Of a stretch of DNA of 64,000 bases, positions 29,626 through 38,902 are shown one piece after another; within the stretch, counting starts at the first letter, position 1, and every line of letters starts with the position of its first letter. The position numbers and the translations under genes were made by a program. The notes beneath the pieces are model-generated. The model ran no database searches, was not told the DNA's origin, and saw nothing but the letters and a program-made list of their open reading frames with translations. The stretch is taken from the NCBI GenBank assembly GCA_003021175.1, contig PXQV01000012.1:281021-345020 (forward strand), in the 5' to 3' direction. This DNA is from Halobacteriales archaeon QH_7_66_36 (GTDB lineage Archaea; Halobacteriota; Halobacteria; Halobacteriales; Haloarculaceae).

Positions 29626-31133
29626 AGCGAATCACCACACGTGCCCGCGACACAGCGACCGTCGGCGTGGGCGCGGAACTCCGGTTCGAACGCCGCGAGC
29701 GCGGTTCGCACGGGACGAGGGGCGTGCGCGCCGGTCTGACAGTTGCTCGACCGCGCCATCACCCGCCCGAGTTCGTCGATTTCGTCGGTCGGGACGCGGC
29801 CGTCGTACACCTCGCGGAGCAGTTCCACCAGTTGCGTCGTCCCCTCGCGGCCGGGGACACACCGCCCGCTGTTCTCCTCGGCCGCGAAGCGGGCCCGCTC
29901 GCCGGCCGTCGCGACCACGCACCGCTCCTCGTTCAGCAGTTCGAGCACGCCGTCGGTGCCGAGACCAGCCGCACGCAGCGCGTCAGCGGTCGGCGCGAGG
30001 TCGAGGTCCCGGGTGAAGCCACCGAGCACGCCCCCGACGCAGGCGGTCTTGAACGCGCCGTCCGTCTCGACGGCCTCGCGGGCCGCGTCGAGGCGGGCGG
30101 TCGGCGGGAGTTCGACCGTCGCCGGGGCGGCCACGTCACCGGTGACGGTGACGAGCCGCGTGCCGGGGTCGGCTGCCTCGGAATCGAACTCGGCGGGAGA
30201 CAGTAGCGCCCGCCGGACCTGCGCGACCGTCCGCGGCGTGTGGACGGCCGTCGGTCGGCCGTACAGCCCGTGTTCGGCCGGCGTCGGCGGCTGGAGTCGC
30301 GGCTCGATTCGGTCCGCGCCTTCGAGTGCTTCGAGCGCGGCCGTCGGTGCGCCCGCGCGATGGCTATTCGGGCCCGCGACCACCTGCGGGCTGACGGGGA
30401 GTGCGTCGGCGGCCGCGTCGACGGCTGCGCGGACGCGTCGCTCAAGTGCGCGGTCGGCCTCGTTCAGGTAGACGACGAGGTCCGTCGCGCCGACGTGTTC
30501 CGCGACGGCGGCCGCGCCGTCGAGGACGGCGAGCGGTACACCGGCAAGCAGCGTCCGGTCGGCCCGCGGTTCGTCGTTCGCCTCGTTGGCGTTGACCACG
30601 ACGACCGGCTTGCCGTCCGTCTCGCGGACCGTCTCCCACGCGTCCACGACGGAATCGTTCGCGACGGCGTCGCCGCGGCCGCGACCGAGCAGTCCGTCGA
30701 CGGCGTCGGCGTCCCACTCGCTCGTCGCGGCCAGCGAGAGGTCGTCGGGCGCGACCGGGTCGACCCAGCCACAGGGGGCGAGCGCCGCCCGCCGTCCGAC
30801 CGCCAGTGGGTCGTCGTCAGGCACCGGAAGCGCCGCCGCGTCGGGGTCGTGCTCGACCACCGCGTCGGCCGGGTCCGTGGGCAGGTCGCCGTCCGCCAGC
30901 GTCTCGACTGCCGCGCGAGCGGTCGACGGCTCCGGGTCGGCGAGGAACGCCGTCCGGCCGTTCCGCGTCGCGAGCACCAGCGGCTCCCACGCCTCGATGC
31001 CGGTCGGGCCGGTGGCGACGACCGGAACGTCGGCCGCGTCTCGCACGGCCGTCAGCACTGTCTCCCCGTGACCGGGCGTCGCCGCTACCCGAACGAGCGG
31101 CGACCGACCGACAGCACCGTCGGCCGATCTCAT
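29622..31133 (-). CDS. NuoF/formate dehydrogenase beta-like protein, divergent at FMN and N3 cluster sites
   Basis: Residual NuoF pattern: GRGRGDA, VVVVNANEANDEPRADRTLL, GLYGRPTAVHTPRTVAQV, ENSGRCVPGREGTTQL, SSNCQTGAHAPRPV; coupled to fdhA. Confidence 0.7.
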   Translation of the reverse strand: MRSADGAVGRSPLVRVAATPGHGETVLTAVRDAADVPVVATGPTGIEAWEPLVLATRNGRTAFLADPEPSTARAAVETLADGDLPTDPADAVVEHDPDAAALPVPDDDPLAVGRRAALAPCGWVDPVAPDDLSLAATSEWDADAVDGLLGRGRGDAVANDSVVDAWETVRETDGKPVVVVNANEANDEPRADRTLLAGVPLAVLDGAAAVAEHVGATDLVVYLNEADRALERRVRAAVDAAADALPVSPQVVAGPNSHRAGAPTAALEALEGADRIEPRLQPPTPAEHGLYGRPTAVHTPRTVAQVRRALLSPAEFDSEAADPGTRLVTVTGDVAAPATVELPPTARLDAAREAVETDGAFKTACVGGVLGGFTRDLDLAPTADALRAAGLGTDGVLELLNEERCVVATAGERARFAAEENSGRCVPGREGTTQLVELLREVYDGRVPTDEIDELGRVMARSSNCQTGAHAPRPVRTALAAFEPEFRAHADGRCVAGTCGDSL

Positions 31134-31323
31134 CCGTTCGTACGACCTCGTTGCATTATCTCAATTGTGGCGCTCGGAGGGCAAAAACCCCCGACACCCC
31201 GCGTATTCCGGTGAGGTCGCCGCGCCGAGACGGCTCGACGTGATTCGGAGCCGTCACATTTGGCGCGACCGCGGGCCACGACAGACGGACAAGCGCTTAT
31301 CCTCCGGGGCCCGACGAGCGGCC

Positions 31324-31596
31324 ATGTCGAATCCGCGCTTCGAGGAGGTCAGGACGGAGGCATCGGCCGCCATCACCGAGGGCGAACTCCGGTCGGTGTA
31401 CGCCGGCCTCGTCCACGAGGACGGCCGCCACGAGTACTACTTCGGGAACGACACGGACGACGCGGAGGAACTCCGCGAGGCCGCGGCGGTCCAGCTCGGG
31501 ATGTTGGTGCGCGTGCTCGCGGACCGCTCCGACCGCGGTCTTGAGGAAGTCGCCGAGTTGGCCGTCGAACGAGCCGAGGAGATGGAACTCCGCTGA
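31324..31596 (+). CDS. Conserved hypothetical protein (90 aa)
   Basis: ATG at 31324; MSNPRFEEVRTEASAAITEGELRSVYAGLVHEDGRHEYYFG... Confidence 0.65.
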   Translation: MSNPRFEEVRTEASAAITEGELRSVYAGLVHEDGRHEYYFGNDTDDAEELREAAAVQLGMLVRVLADRSDRGLEEVAELAVERAEEMELR

Positions 31597-31977
31597 CTAC
31601 TCGACGGCCGCGATGGCCTCGATTTCGAGTGCGGCACCCTTCGGCACGTTCCCCACCTCGACCGCGCTCCGGGCCGGCGGCTCCGACTCGAAGTAGCTCC
31701 CGTAGGTCTCGTTCATCTCGTCGAAGTCCTCGATGTCGTCGAGGAAGATGGTCAGCTTCAGCGCGTCGCCGAGATCGAGGCCCTCGGATTCGAGGATGGC
31801 CGCCACGTTGTCGAGACACTGCTCCGTCTGGACGGCGACCGACTCGTCGTCGAGCAGTTCGCCGTCGGTCGTCAGCGGGAGCTGGCCCGCCGTGAACAGG
31901 AGGTCGCCGTTCGTCGTCGCCTGACTGTACGCGCCGACTGCCGCCGGTGCGTCGTCGGTGCTGATAGTACGTTTCAC
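31597..31977 (-). CDS. RidA family (Rid/YjgF) reactive intermediate deaminase
   Basis: GTG start; APAAVGAYSQATTNGDLLFTAGQLPL...LKLTIFLDDIEDFDEMNETYGSYF...ARSAVEVGNVPKGAALEIEAIA. Confidence 0.92.
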   Translation of the reverse strand: MKRTISTDDAPAAVGAYSQATTNGDLLFTAGQLPLTTDGELLDDESVAVQTEQCLDNVAAILESEGLDLGDALKLTIFLDDIEDFDEMNETYGSYFESEPPARSAVEVGNVPKGAALEIEAIAAVE

Positions 31978-32059
31978 GCTCGGCTGTTTTCCGGCGGGAG
32001 TGTTGAATCTCCCGACACGAGCGGGGAAACACGACCTGACAGGGAGCGCACAGGTCGTG

Positions 32060-32479
32060 TCACTGGTTGATGACGACGATGGCCGCCAGCGCGAGGCCGA
32101 TGCCGAGGAGCTTCGAGAGCGACGCGGGTTCACCCAGCGCGACGACGCTGATGACGGCCGCGGTGACGAAGTACATCCCGCCGATGGTGGAGACGACTGC
32201 CGTGGAGCCGACGCTGACACCGATGAACGTGAAGACGACGCCGGCGGCCGCGAAGACGCCCGCCGCCGCGGAGAAGGCGAGGCCGCGCGTCGTGACCGCC
32301 AGCGAGGCGTCCGAGACGAGCGCGTAGACGCCGGTGGCGACGGCGGCCGTCAGATACGACACGAACGCCGCGGTCTTCGGGTCGATGGCGTTCGAGGCGA
32401 CGTCGCCGAGGACGATCCAGAACCCCCACGCGAGCATCGTGCCGACGCCGAACAGCACCGCGCTGTTCACGCCGACCAC
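32060..32479 (-). CDS. EamA/DMT-family small membrane transporter
   Basis: 139 aa, four hydrophobic helices, WGFWIVLGD and ALGEPASLSKLLGIGLALAAIVVINQ typical of single-repeat EamA. Confidence 0.75.
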   Translation of the reverse strand: MVGVNSAVLFGVGTMLAWGFWIVLGDVASNAIDPKTAAFVSYLTAAVATGVYALVSDASLAVTTRGLAFSAAAGVFAAAGVVFTFIGVSVGSTAVVSTIGGMYFVTAAVISVVALGEPASLSKLLGIGLALAAIVVINQ

Positions 32480-32609
32480 CGCGTCGAGGGGCGATTCGTC
32501 CGCGTCCGAGGAGGTGTCGTATCGGTGTGCACGGTCGCGTTTCCCGTGCCCGTCGCTTCAGTGTTCCTCGACCGGGGAACTAAGAGACAGTGTGATAACA
32601 CACCGCGTA

Positions 32610-33869
32610 GTGGCCGACACATCCGACGAACTGGACCAGGAGCCCCTCGAAGCGGTGTTCTACCCGGAGGGCCGGATCCCGCTCGTCGAATGGGACTCCG
32701 TCTCGGGCGCGAAGCCGACCGTCGTTGTGACGGGCGTGGTGACGATGCTGGCGTTCGTGACGGGGCTGTCGAACCTGAGCCGCGCGACCGTGGTGTTGAA
32801 CGGGCCGCTGGCGACGCTGCTGCCCGCCGCCGGGGCGTTCGCACGGTTCGGCGGCGTCCTGTTCGCGTTCGCGCTCGGTCCCATCACCGTCGGACTACGC
32901 CGACGCAAGCGGCTGGCGTGGCAGGCGGCCGTCGTCGCCATGGCGGGGCTGACGCTGCTCCCGCTGACGACGTTCGCCGCCACCGACGTGCCGCTGTTCG
33001 CGGCCGGCTTCGTCACGCTGCCGCTGTTGGTTCGCAACCGGGGGAGCTTCGATCAAGCTATCGACCTCTCGCCGCTTCAGGTCGCGTCGCTGTCGGCTAT
33101 CCTCGGCGTTCTGCTCTACGGGACGATGGGCGCGTACGGGCTCCGCGACCAGTTTCTCGAACTCGACAGCTGGGTCGACGCCGTCTACTACGTCGTCGTC
33201 ACCATCGCGACGGTCGGCTACGGGGACATCACCCCCGCGACGCCGCTCGCGCGGTGGTTCTCGCTGTCGGTCATCCTGTTCGGAACCGGCGCGTTCACCG
33301 TCGCGGTCGGCGCGCTGATCGGTCCGGCGATCGAATCGCGGATGGCGGCGGCCTTCGGAAACATGACTGCCTCCGAACTCACACTGCTCGAGGACCACGT
33401 CGCGGTGCTCGGCTACGACGACCTGACGGAACCGCTCTTCGACCACCTCGACGACGACGCCGACCGCGTGGTCGTCACGCCCGACGCGGACACCGCCGCG
33501 CGCCTCGAATCCGAGGACGTGAACGTCCTGACGGGCGATCCGACCGACGAGGCCGTGTTACGCGACGCCCGGGTCGATGCCGCCAAGGGGGTCGCCGTCG
33601 GGAGCGGCGACGACGCGAGGGACGTCCTCGCCGTGCTCGCGGTCCGCAACGTCGCCTCGGAGGTCCGGGTCGTCGCGGCCGCGACCGAGGGCCGCAACGT
33701 CGAGAAGTTCAGAGACGTGGGCGCAGACGAGGTGATCAACCTGCGGGAGCTCGGCGGGCGACTGCTCGGCGCGTCGGTCGTCGACGGCACCTCCCCCGAG
33801 GAGTTCCTCGGAACGGACCGGACGGACGAGGAGACGGGGACGACAGACGGCGACCGTTCGGCGCGGTAA
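32610..33869 (+). CDS. Ion channel (K+ channel pore) with TrkA-N/RCK-like cytoplasmic domain
   Basis: GTG start; pore YYVVVTIATVGYGDITPATPLARWF; RCK-like ...NVLTGDPTDEAVLRDARVDAAKGVAVGSGDDARDVLAVLAVRN. Confidence 0.85.
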   Translation: MADTSDELDQEPLEAVFYPEGRIPLVEWDSVSGAKPTVVVTGVVTMLAFVTGLSNLSRATVVLNGPLATLLPAAGAFARFGGVLFAFALGPITVGLRRRKRLAWQAAVVAMAGLTLLPLTTFAATDVPLFAAGFVTLPLLVRNRGSFDQAIDLSPLQVASLSAILGVLLYGTMGAYGLRDQFLELDSWVDAVYYVVVTIATVGYGDITPATPLARWFSLSVILFGTGAFTVAVGALIGPAIESRMAAAFGNMTASELTLLEDHVAVLGYDDLTEPLFDHLDDDADRVVVTPDADTAARLESEDVNVLTGDPTDEAVLRDARVDAAKGVAVGSGDDARDVLAVLAVRNVASEVRVVAAATEGRNVEKFRDVGADEVINLRELGGRLLGASVVDGTSPEEFLGTDRTDEETGTTDGDRSAR

Positions 33870-33901
33870 TCATTTGAGTGTGCGGCTCGATATCGTGAGG
33901 C

Positions 33902-35755
33902 ATGGGAACCTCGGGGGCCGGGCAGAGCGTCTCGTCGGCGACTGATCTGCTCGTGCCGGTGTGCGCAGTCTCGGGCGGCATCGTGCTCGCGGGCTTCTTC
34001 TTCCCCGAGTTCGTCGGCCGCGCCGTCTCCGGTGGCGGCTGGCTGGCGCTCGCGCTCGTCTTCTTCGCGTCGGGGCTCGGCTATCTGGCGCTGTTGCCGT
34101 ACGCGGACGGCGAGCCGTCGACGGCCGCCGCGTATCTGCTCCGGGTGCGCCGGACCGGCGTGAGCGAACTCGTCCGGCCGCTCGTCGCCGGGCTGGACCC
34201 GGTCACCACCGCCGGCCCGGTCGCCGTGTTCGCCGCCTACTTCGCGGCCCGACTGGTCGCCCCGACGGCCACGGGAACCGTCGTCGACGCCGTCTCGCGG
34301 ACGCTGCTGCGCGACGGCAGTCCGTTCTTTCTCGGCGTGACGCTGCTCGCGGTCGCGTACTGTCTTTTCCTCCTGTTCGGATCGTGGGGCGACGTCAGGC
34401 TCGGCGGTCCCGACGCGGAGCCGAGCTACACGTATCCGACGTACTTCACGCTCGTGTTCACCGCCGGTATCGCCGCCGGCGTGGTGTTCTGGGGGCCCGC
34501 CGAGGCGCTGTTCCACTACCGCGACGCAACGCCGTACTTCGCCGCCGACCCCCGCTCGACGGCGGCCGCCGGGAGCGCGCTCACCTACACGCTGTTCCAC
34601 TGGGGCGTGTCGGCATGGAGCGCCTACGCTGCGCTGGGCGTGCCTATCGCGTACTTCGTCTTCCAGCGGGGCGCGCCGCTGCGGGTCGCCGCCATCCTGA
34701 CGCCGTTCCTCGGGGCCGACAACCTCGACGCGCCGCTCGGGCGGCTCGTCGACGCGCTCGCCGTGTTCGCCACCATCGGGGGTATCGCCACCTCCGTGGC
34801 GCTGGTGAGCGAGCAGTTCCTCGCGGGCATCGGCTTCCAGTGGGGCGTGGACGCCGGCAACGCAGGACCGGTGTTGTTCGTCGGGGGGCTGACGCTCATC
34901 TTCGTCGTCTCGGCGGCTACCGGCGTCCACCGGGGCATCCGTCGCATCGCCGGCCTCAACGTGGGGCTGTTCCTGCTGTTCGGCGTGTTGCTCGCGGCGG
35001 TCGGGCCGTGGGGGTTCATCTCCGCTGCCGGCGCGAGCGCGCTCGGGTCGTACGCCGTCGAGTTCCTCCCGCTGAGCCTCTACGCGGACGGTGAGTGGGT
35101 GGCGAACTGGACCGTCTGGAACTGGTCGTGGTGGTTCTCGTGGGCGCCGTTCGCCGGCCTGTTCATCGCGGCGCTGTCGCGCGGTCGGAAGATTCGGACC
35201 GTCGTGTTCACGGGGAGTGTCGCGACGGCGGCCGCGACGGCCGTCTGGTTCCTGCTGTTCGGCGGCGCGGCGCTGTGGGTCCAGCAGGTCGGTCGCGCGG
35301 ACGTGCTCGCAGCCGTCGCCGCACAGGGCGGCAGCGAAGCCGTCGCCGGCTTTCCGGTCATCGCGGCGCTGCCGCTGAGCCGACTGCTGATCTTCCTGTT
35401 TCTCGCGCTCATCATCGTGTTCATGGTCACCTCGGCGGACACCTCGACGCTGGTCGTCTCGGTGTTGGCGACGCGGCCCGGCGTCGCGCCGTCCACGGGA
35501 ACTATCGCCGTCTGGGGGCTGATCCAGGGGGCCGTCGCCACGGCGGTGTTGGTGGTCGGTGGCGGCGAGACGTTACAGGCGCTGGCGGTGCTCACCGGCG
35601 GCCCCTTCGCCCTGCTGTCGGTAGTCGCGCTCGCGGGGTTGACGCGGACCTGTTACCGCGACGAGCGGGGTCACACGTCGCTCGTGGAACGGGTCGGACG
35701 GCGACTCCCGACGGTGCCGTCCCACCGCGACATCGACCCGCCGGAGGAGGATTAG
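33902..35755 (+). CDS. BCCT family transporter (second)
   Basis: LVFTAGIAAGVVFWGPAEALFHYRDATPYF, YTLFHWGVSAWSAYAALGVPIAYF, WNWSWWFSWAPFAGLFIAALSRGRKIRTVVF. Confidence 0.9.
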   Translation: MGTSGAGQSVSSATDLLVPVCAVSGGIVLAGFFFPEFVGRAVSGGGWLALALVFFASGLGYLALLPYADGEPSTAAAYLLRVRRTGVSELVRPLVAGLDPVTTAGPVAVFAAYFAARLVAPTATGTVVDAVSRTLLRDGSPFFLGVTLLAVAYCLFLLFGSWGDVRLGGPDAEPSYTYPTYFTLVFTAGIAAGVVFWGPAEALFHYRDATPYFAADPRSTAAAGSALTYTLFHWGVSAWSAYAALGVPIAYFVFQRGAPLRVAAILTPFLGADNLDAPLGRLVDALAVFATIGGIATSVALVSEQFLAGIGFQWGVDAGNAGPVLFVGGLTLIFVVSAATGVHRGIRRIAGLNVGLFLLFGVLLAAVGPWGFISAAGASALGSYAVEFLPLSLYADGEWVANWTVWNWSWWFSWAPFAGLFIAALSRGRKIRTVVFTGSVATAAATAVWFLLFGGAALWVQQVGRADVLAAVAAQGGSEAVAGFPVIAALPLSRLLIFLFLALIIVFMVTSADTSTLVVSVLATRPGVAPSTGTIAVWGLIQGAVATAVLVVGGGETLQALAVLTGGPFALLSVVALAGLTRTCYRDERGHTSLVERVGRRLPTVPSHRDIDPPEED

Positions 35756-36209
35756 CCGCTCGCGATGGCGGTGAAGTTGCAGACGAGCTGTTTGCCGGCG
35801 TCGGTGAGGATGCTCTCGGGGTGGAACTGGACGCCGTAGTGGGGACGGTCGGCGTGGCGCACGCCCATCAGGATGCCCGCCTCGTCGTCGGTGTAGGCCG
35901 TCTCGACGAGGGCGTCCGGCAGGTCGTCGCGCTCGACCGCGAGCGAGTGGTAGCGGCCGACGGAGAAGGGGTCGGCCACGCCCTCGTAGAGTTCCTCGCC
36001 GTCGTGGCTGACCGTCGAGGACTTCCCGTGGACGACGCTTTCCGCGTGGCCGACCGGCGCGCCGTGGGCCGCACACAGCGCCTGATGGCCGAGACAGACC
36101 CCTCGACCGTTATCTCGTCGTTGCGGCGGACGGTCACGTCCTCGAACTCGCCGACGTACTGGACGAGGTTGTACGCGAAGGAGTCGTAGTTGTCGACGAT
36201 GAGTATCAT
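35756..36209 (-). pseudogene. trpG: Anthranilate synthase component II/glutamine amidotransferase (TrpG), internal deletion and frameshift near 36091-36104
   Basis: N-terminus [37 protein letters not shown] in one frame; [29 protein letters not shown]...[15 protein letters not shown]...GVQFHPESILTDAGKQL in another; the intervening SPGPG-containing segment is absent. Confidence 0.8.
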
Positions 36210-37705
36210 CAGTCCCCCTCCATCCGGCCGGCGAGCGCGAAGGAGGCCCGCTCGTCGAGCGCCTCGTCGACGGCGGTCACCAGCGCCCGCGCCTTGTCGA
36301 GCGTCTCCTGGTACTCGCGTGCCGGCTCGGAGTCGTGGACGATACCGCTGCCCACGCGCAGTCGGTACTCGCCCGCGTGGCGCACGAGCGTCCGGATGGT
36401 GATGTTGAGCGTGGCGCGGTCGTCGAAGCCGAGCGCGACCATCGACCCGGTGTACGGGCCGCGACGGGTGCGCTCCACCTCGTCGATGATCTCCATCGTC
36501 CGGGGCTTGGGCGCGCCGGTGATGGTGCCGCCGGGGAACACCGCGGCGATGGCGTCCGCGACGCTCGCGTCCTCGCGCAGCCGACCCTCCACGAGCGAGA
36601 CGAGATGCATCACCTCCGAGTAGCGGTCGACGCGGCGGTACTCCGACACGTCGACGCTGCCGAACTCGCTCACCTTCCCGAGGTCGTTGCGCTCGAGGTC
36701 GACCAGCATCGCGTGTTCGGCCCGCTCCTTCTCGTCGCCCGTCAGTTCCGCCTCCAGTTCGTCGTCCGCTTCGGGTGTCGCTCCCCGCGGGCGCGTGCCG
36801 GCGATGGGTTCGGTCAGCAGGCGGTCGCCCTCGACGTCGAGCAGGAGTTCCGGCGACGCGCTCACGAGGTCGACGCCCGGGAACTCGATCAGCCCCGAGT
36901 AGGGCGCGGGGTTGACGCGGCGGAGCGCGTCGTACGCCCGAACAGGGTGGACGGACGCCGGCGCGGTGAGCCGGTGGCTCACGTTCGTCTGGAAGGTGTC
37001 GCCGTCGCGGATGTACTGCTTGATGCGGCGGACGCGCTCCGCGAAGGCGGCCTCGCCACACTCGCTCTCGAAGGTGCTTCGGCTCCCAGTCGTCGCCGTC
37101 GACGCCACCTCGCGGTCGTCGGTCAACGCCGCTCGTGCGAGCGCGAGCGCCCGGTCGCGACCCTCGCGGTAGGCCGCCGCGGGGTCGTCGCCGACGACCG
37201 GACAGGCGGTGATCCGCAGCGTCGCGCTGTCGCCGCGGGGTTCCTCCCACGCCGCGACGCGGTCGAAGACGCCGAGCTGGAGCCGCGGGAGGCCATCGGG
37301 AACCGTCGTCGCCGGGAGCGACTCCAGTTCGCGGGCGGCGTCGTAGGAGAGCCAGCCGAACGCGCCACACGGGTACGGCACGTCACAGTCGCCGCGGGCG
37401 AGTCGCTCGCGGCCGAGCAGTTCGTCGACGGCGGCCATGCTCGGACTCTCGCCGTCGCGCGATGCCGCCGTCGGGCCGACCCGGAGCCGCTCGACCGGGT
37501 CGACGCCGAAGTAGCCCCAGCCGTCCTGTCCGCCCGTGGTCTCGTAGAAGAAGCCGTCGGCGTCCCCGTCGCGGGCGCGACGGTACGCCTCGAACGGGTC
37601 GGCCACCTCGACGCGAACCTCGACCGGAACCCGCGCCCCGGCCGACGCGCCCGCGACCGTCCGCGCGAACGCCCCCTCCGTCGTGATCGTCGTGATACCG
37701 TTCAT
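36209..37705 (-). CDS. trpE: Anthranilate synthase component I
   Basis: Chorismate-binding fold: [75 protein letters not shown]. Confidence 0.85.
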   Translation of the reverse strand: MNGITTITTEGAFARTVAGASAGARVPVEVRVEVADPFEAYRRARDGDADGFFYETTGGQDGWGYFGVDPVERLRVGPTAASRDGESPSMAAVDELLGRERLARGDCDVPYPCGAFGWLSYDAARELESLPATTVPDGLPRLQLGVFDRVAAWEEPRGDSATLRITACPVVGDDPAAAYREGRDRALALARAALTDDREVASTATTGSRSTFESECGEAAFAERVRRIKQYIRDGDTFQTNVSHRLTAPASVHPVRAYDALRRVNPAPYSGLIEFPGVDLVSASPELLLDVEGDRLLTEPIAGTRPRGATPEADDELEAELTGDEKERAEHAMLVDLERNDLGKVSEFGSVDVSEYRRVDRYSEVMHLVSLVEGRLREDASVADAIAAVFPGGTITGAPKPRTMEIIDEVERTRRGPYTGSMVALGFDDRATLNITIRTLVRHAGEYRLRVGSGIVHDSEPAREYQETLDKARALVTAVDEALDERASFALAGRMEGD

Positions 37706-37999
37706 GTAGATCTGAGTCGGGAAGCGATTCCCGGGTCCCTCGTTGCGATTTCATTCACCTATCTGGACAAAAACTTTGCGCAGGTCGTGTCTACGACTCT
37801 AACAGTGTGGTTTTCGACAGGAAACGCAGTATCAGCGTGACGAACATTTGCCGCCACTTCAAAGGACGGAGTATTCCGCCTGAGTAGCTATACTGGGTGG
37901 CCGGAACCGGCCTGCACGCGCGGTCGGAACCGGCGTGAGGTCGGCGTGTTGGGTCTTCCACGCGCCGAGCGCGGTGACGGCCCGCCGCACCTGATCACG

Positions 38000-38893
38000 A
38001 TGACAACGGTAATCGACGGCAACGAGACGGCAGAGCGGATAGAAGCGGGCGTGTCGACCTGCGCGACGACGCTCAGGGAGGCGGGCGTCACGCCGGGACT
38101 CGCCACGGTCCTGATGAGCGACGACGGCGCGAGCGAGACGTACGTCTCGATGAAACAGCAGACCTGCGAGGAGCTCGGCATCCGTGGCTACCACCACGAG
38201 ATCGACCCGGAGGAGCCGGCGTCGGCGCTGTTCGACCGGATCGACGAGCTGAACGCCGACCCGTCGATCCACGGCATCCTCGTCCAGATGCCCGTTCCCG
38301 ACCACATCGACAAGGCCGACGTACTCCAGCGTATCGACCCCATGAAAGACGTGGACGGCTTCCACCCGGAGAACGTCGGGCGACTCGTCGCCGGCAACGC
38401 CCGGTTCAAGCCGTGTACGCCCCACGGCGTCCAGAAGCTCCTCGCGGCCTACGACGTGGAGACGGAGGGGGCAGAGGCCGTCGTCGTCGGCCGGTCGGAC
38501 ATCGTCGGGAAGCCGATGGCGAATCTCCTCGTCCAGTACGGAGAGGGCGGCAACGCGACGACCACCGTCTGTCATTCCCGGACCGAGGACCTCGCGGCCA
38601 AGACCCGGGCCGCGGACATCCTCGTTGCCGCTGCGGGCGTTCCGGAGATGATCGACGCGTCGATGGTCGGCGAGGGCGCGACGGTCATCGACGTGGGCAT
38701 CAACCGGGTCGACGCCGACACGGAGAAAGGCTACGAACTCGTCGGCGACGTGGACTTCGAGAGCGCCAAGCAGAACGCCGACGTCATCACGCCCGTCCCC
38801 GGCGGCGTCGGGCCGCTCACCATCGCAATGCTGATGTACAACACGGTGAAGGCGGCCAGCCTCCAGTCGGGCGTCCCGATCGAGTTACCCTGA
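38000..38893 (+). CDS. folD: Bifunctional methylenetetrahydrofolate dehydrogenase/methenyltetrahydrofolate cyclohydrolase
   Basis: SETYVSMKQQTCEELGI, ILVQMPVPDHID, KDVDGFHPENVGRL, PCTPHGVQKLL, VVVGRSDIVGKPMANLL, DVITPVPGGVGPLTIAML. Confidence 0.95.
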   Translation: MTTVIDGNETAERIEAGVSTCATTLREAGVTPGLATVLMSDDGASETYVSMKQQTCEELGIRGYHHEIDPEEPASALFDRIDELNADPSIHGILVQMPVPDHIDKADVLQRIDPMKDVDGFHPENVGRLVAGNARFKPCTPHGVQKLLAAYDVETEGAEAVVVGRSDIVGKPMANLLVQYGEGGNATTTVCHSRTEDLAAKTRAADILVAAAGVPEMIDASMVGEGATVIDVGINRVDADTEKGYELVGDVDFESAKQNADVITPVPGGVGPLTIAMLMYNTVKAASLQSGVPIELP

Positions 38894-38902
38894 ATGAAAG
38901 GG

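Noticed and set aside
31958-33877. 639 aa plus-strand ORF
   Set aside because: Runs antisense to RidA/EamA genes and out of frame through the ion channel; arginine-rich junk in translation.
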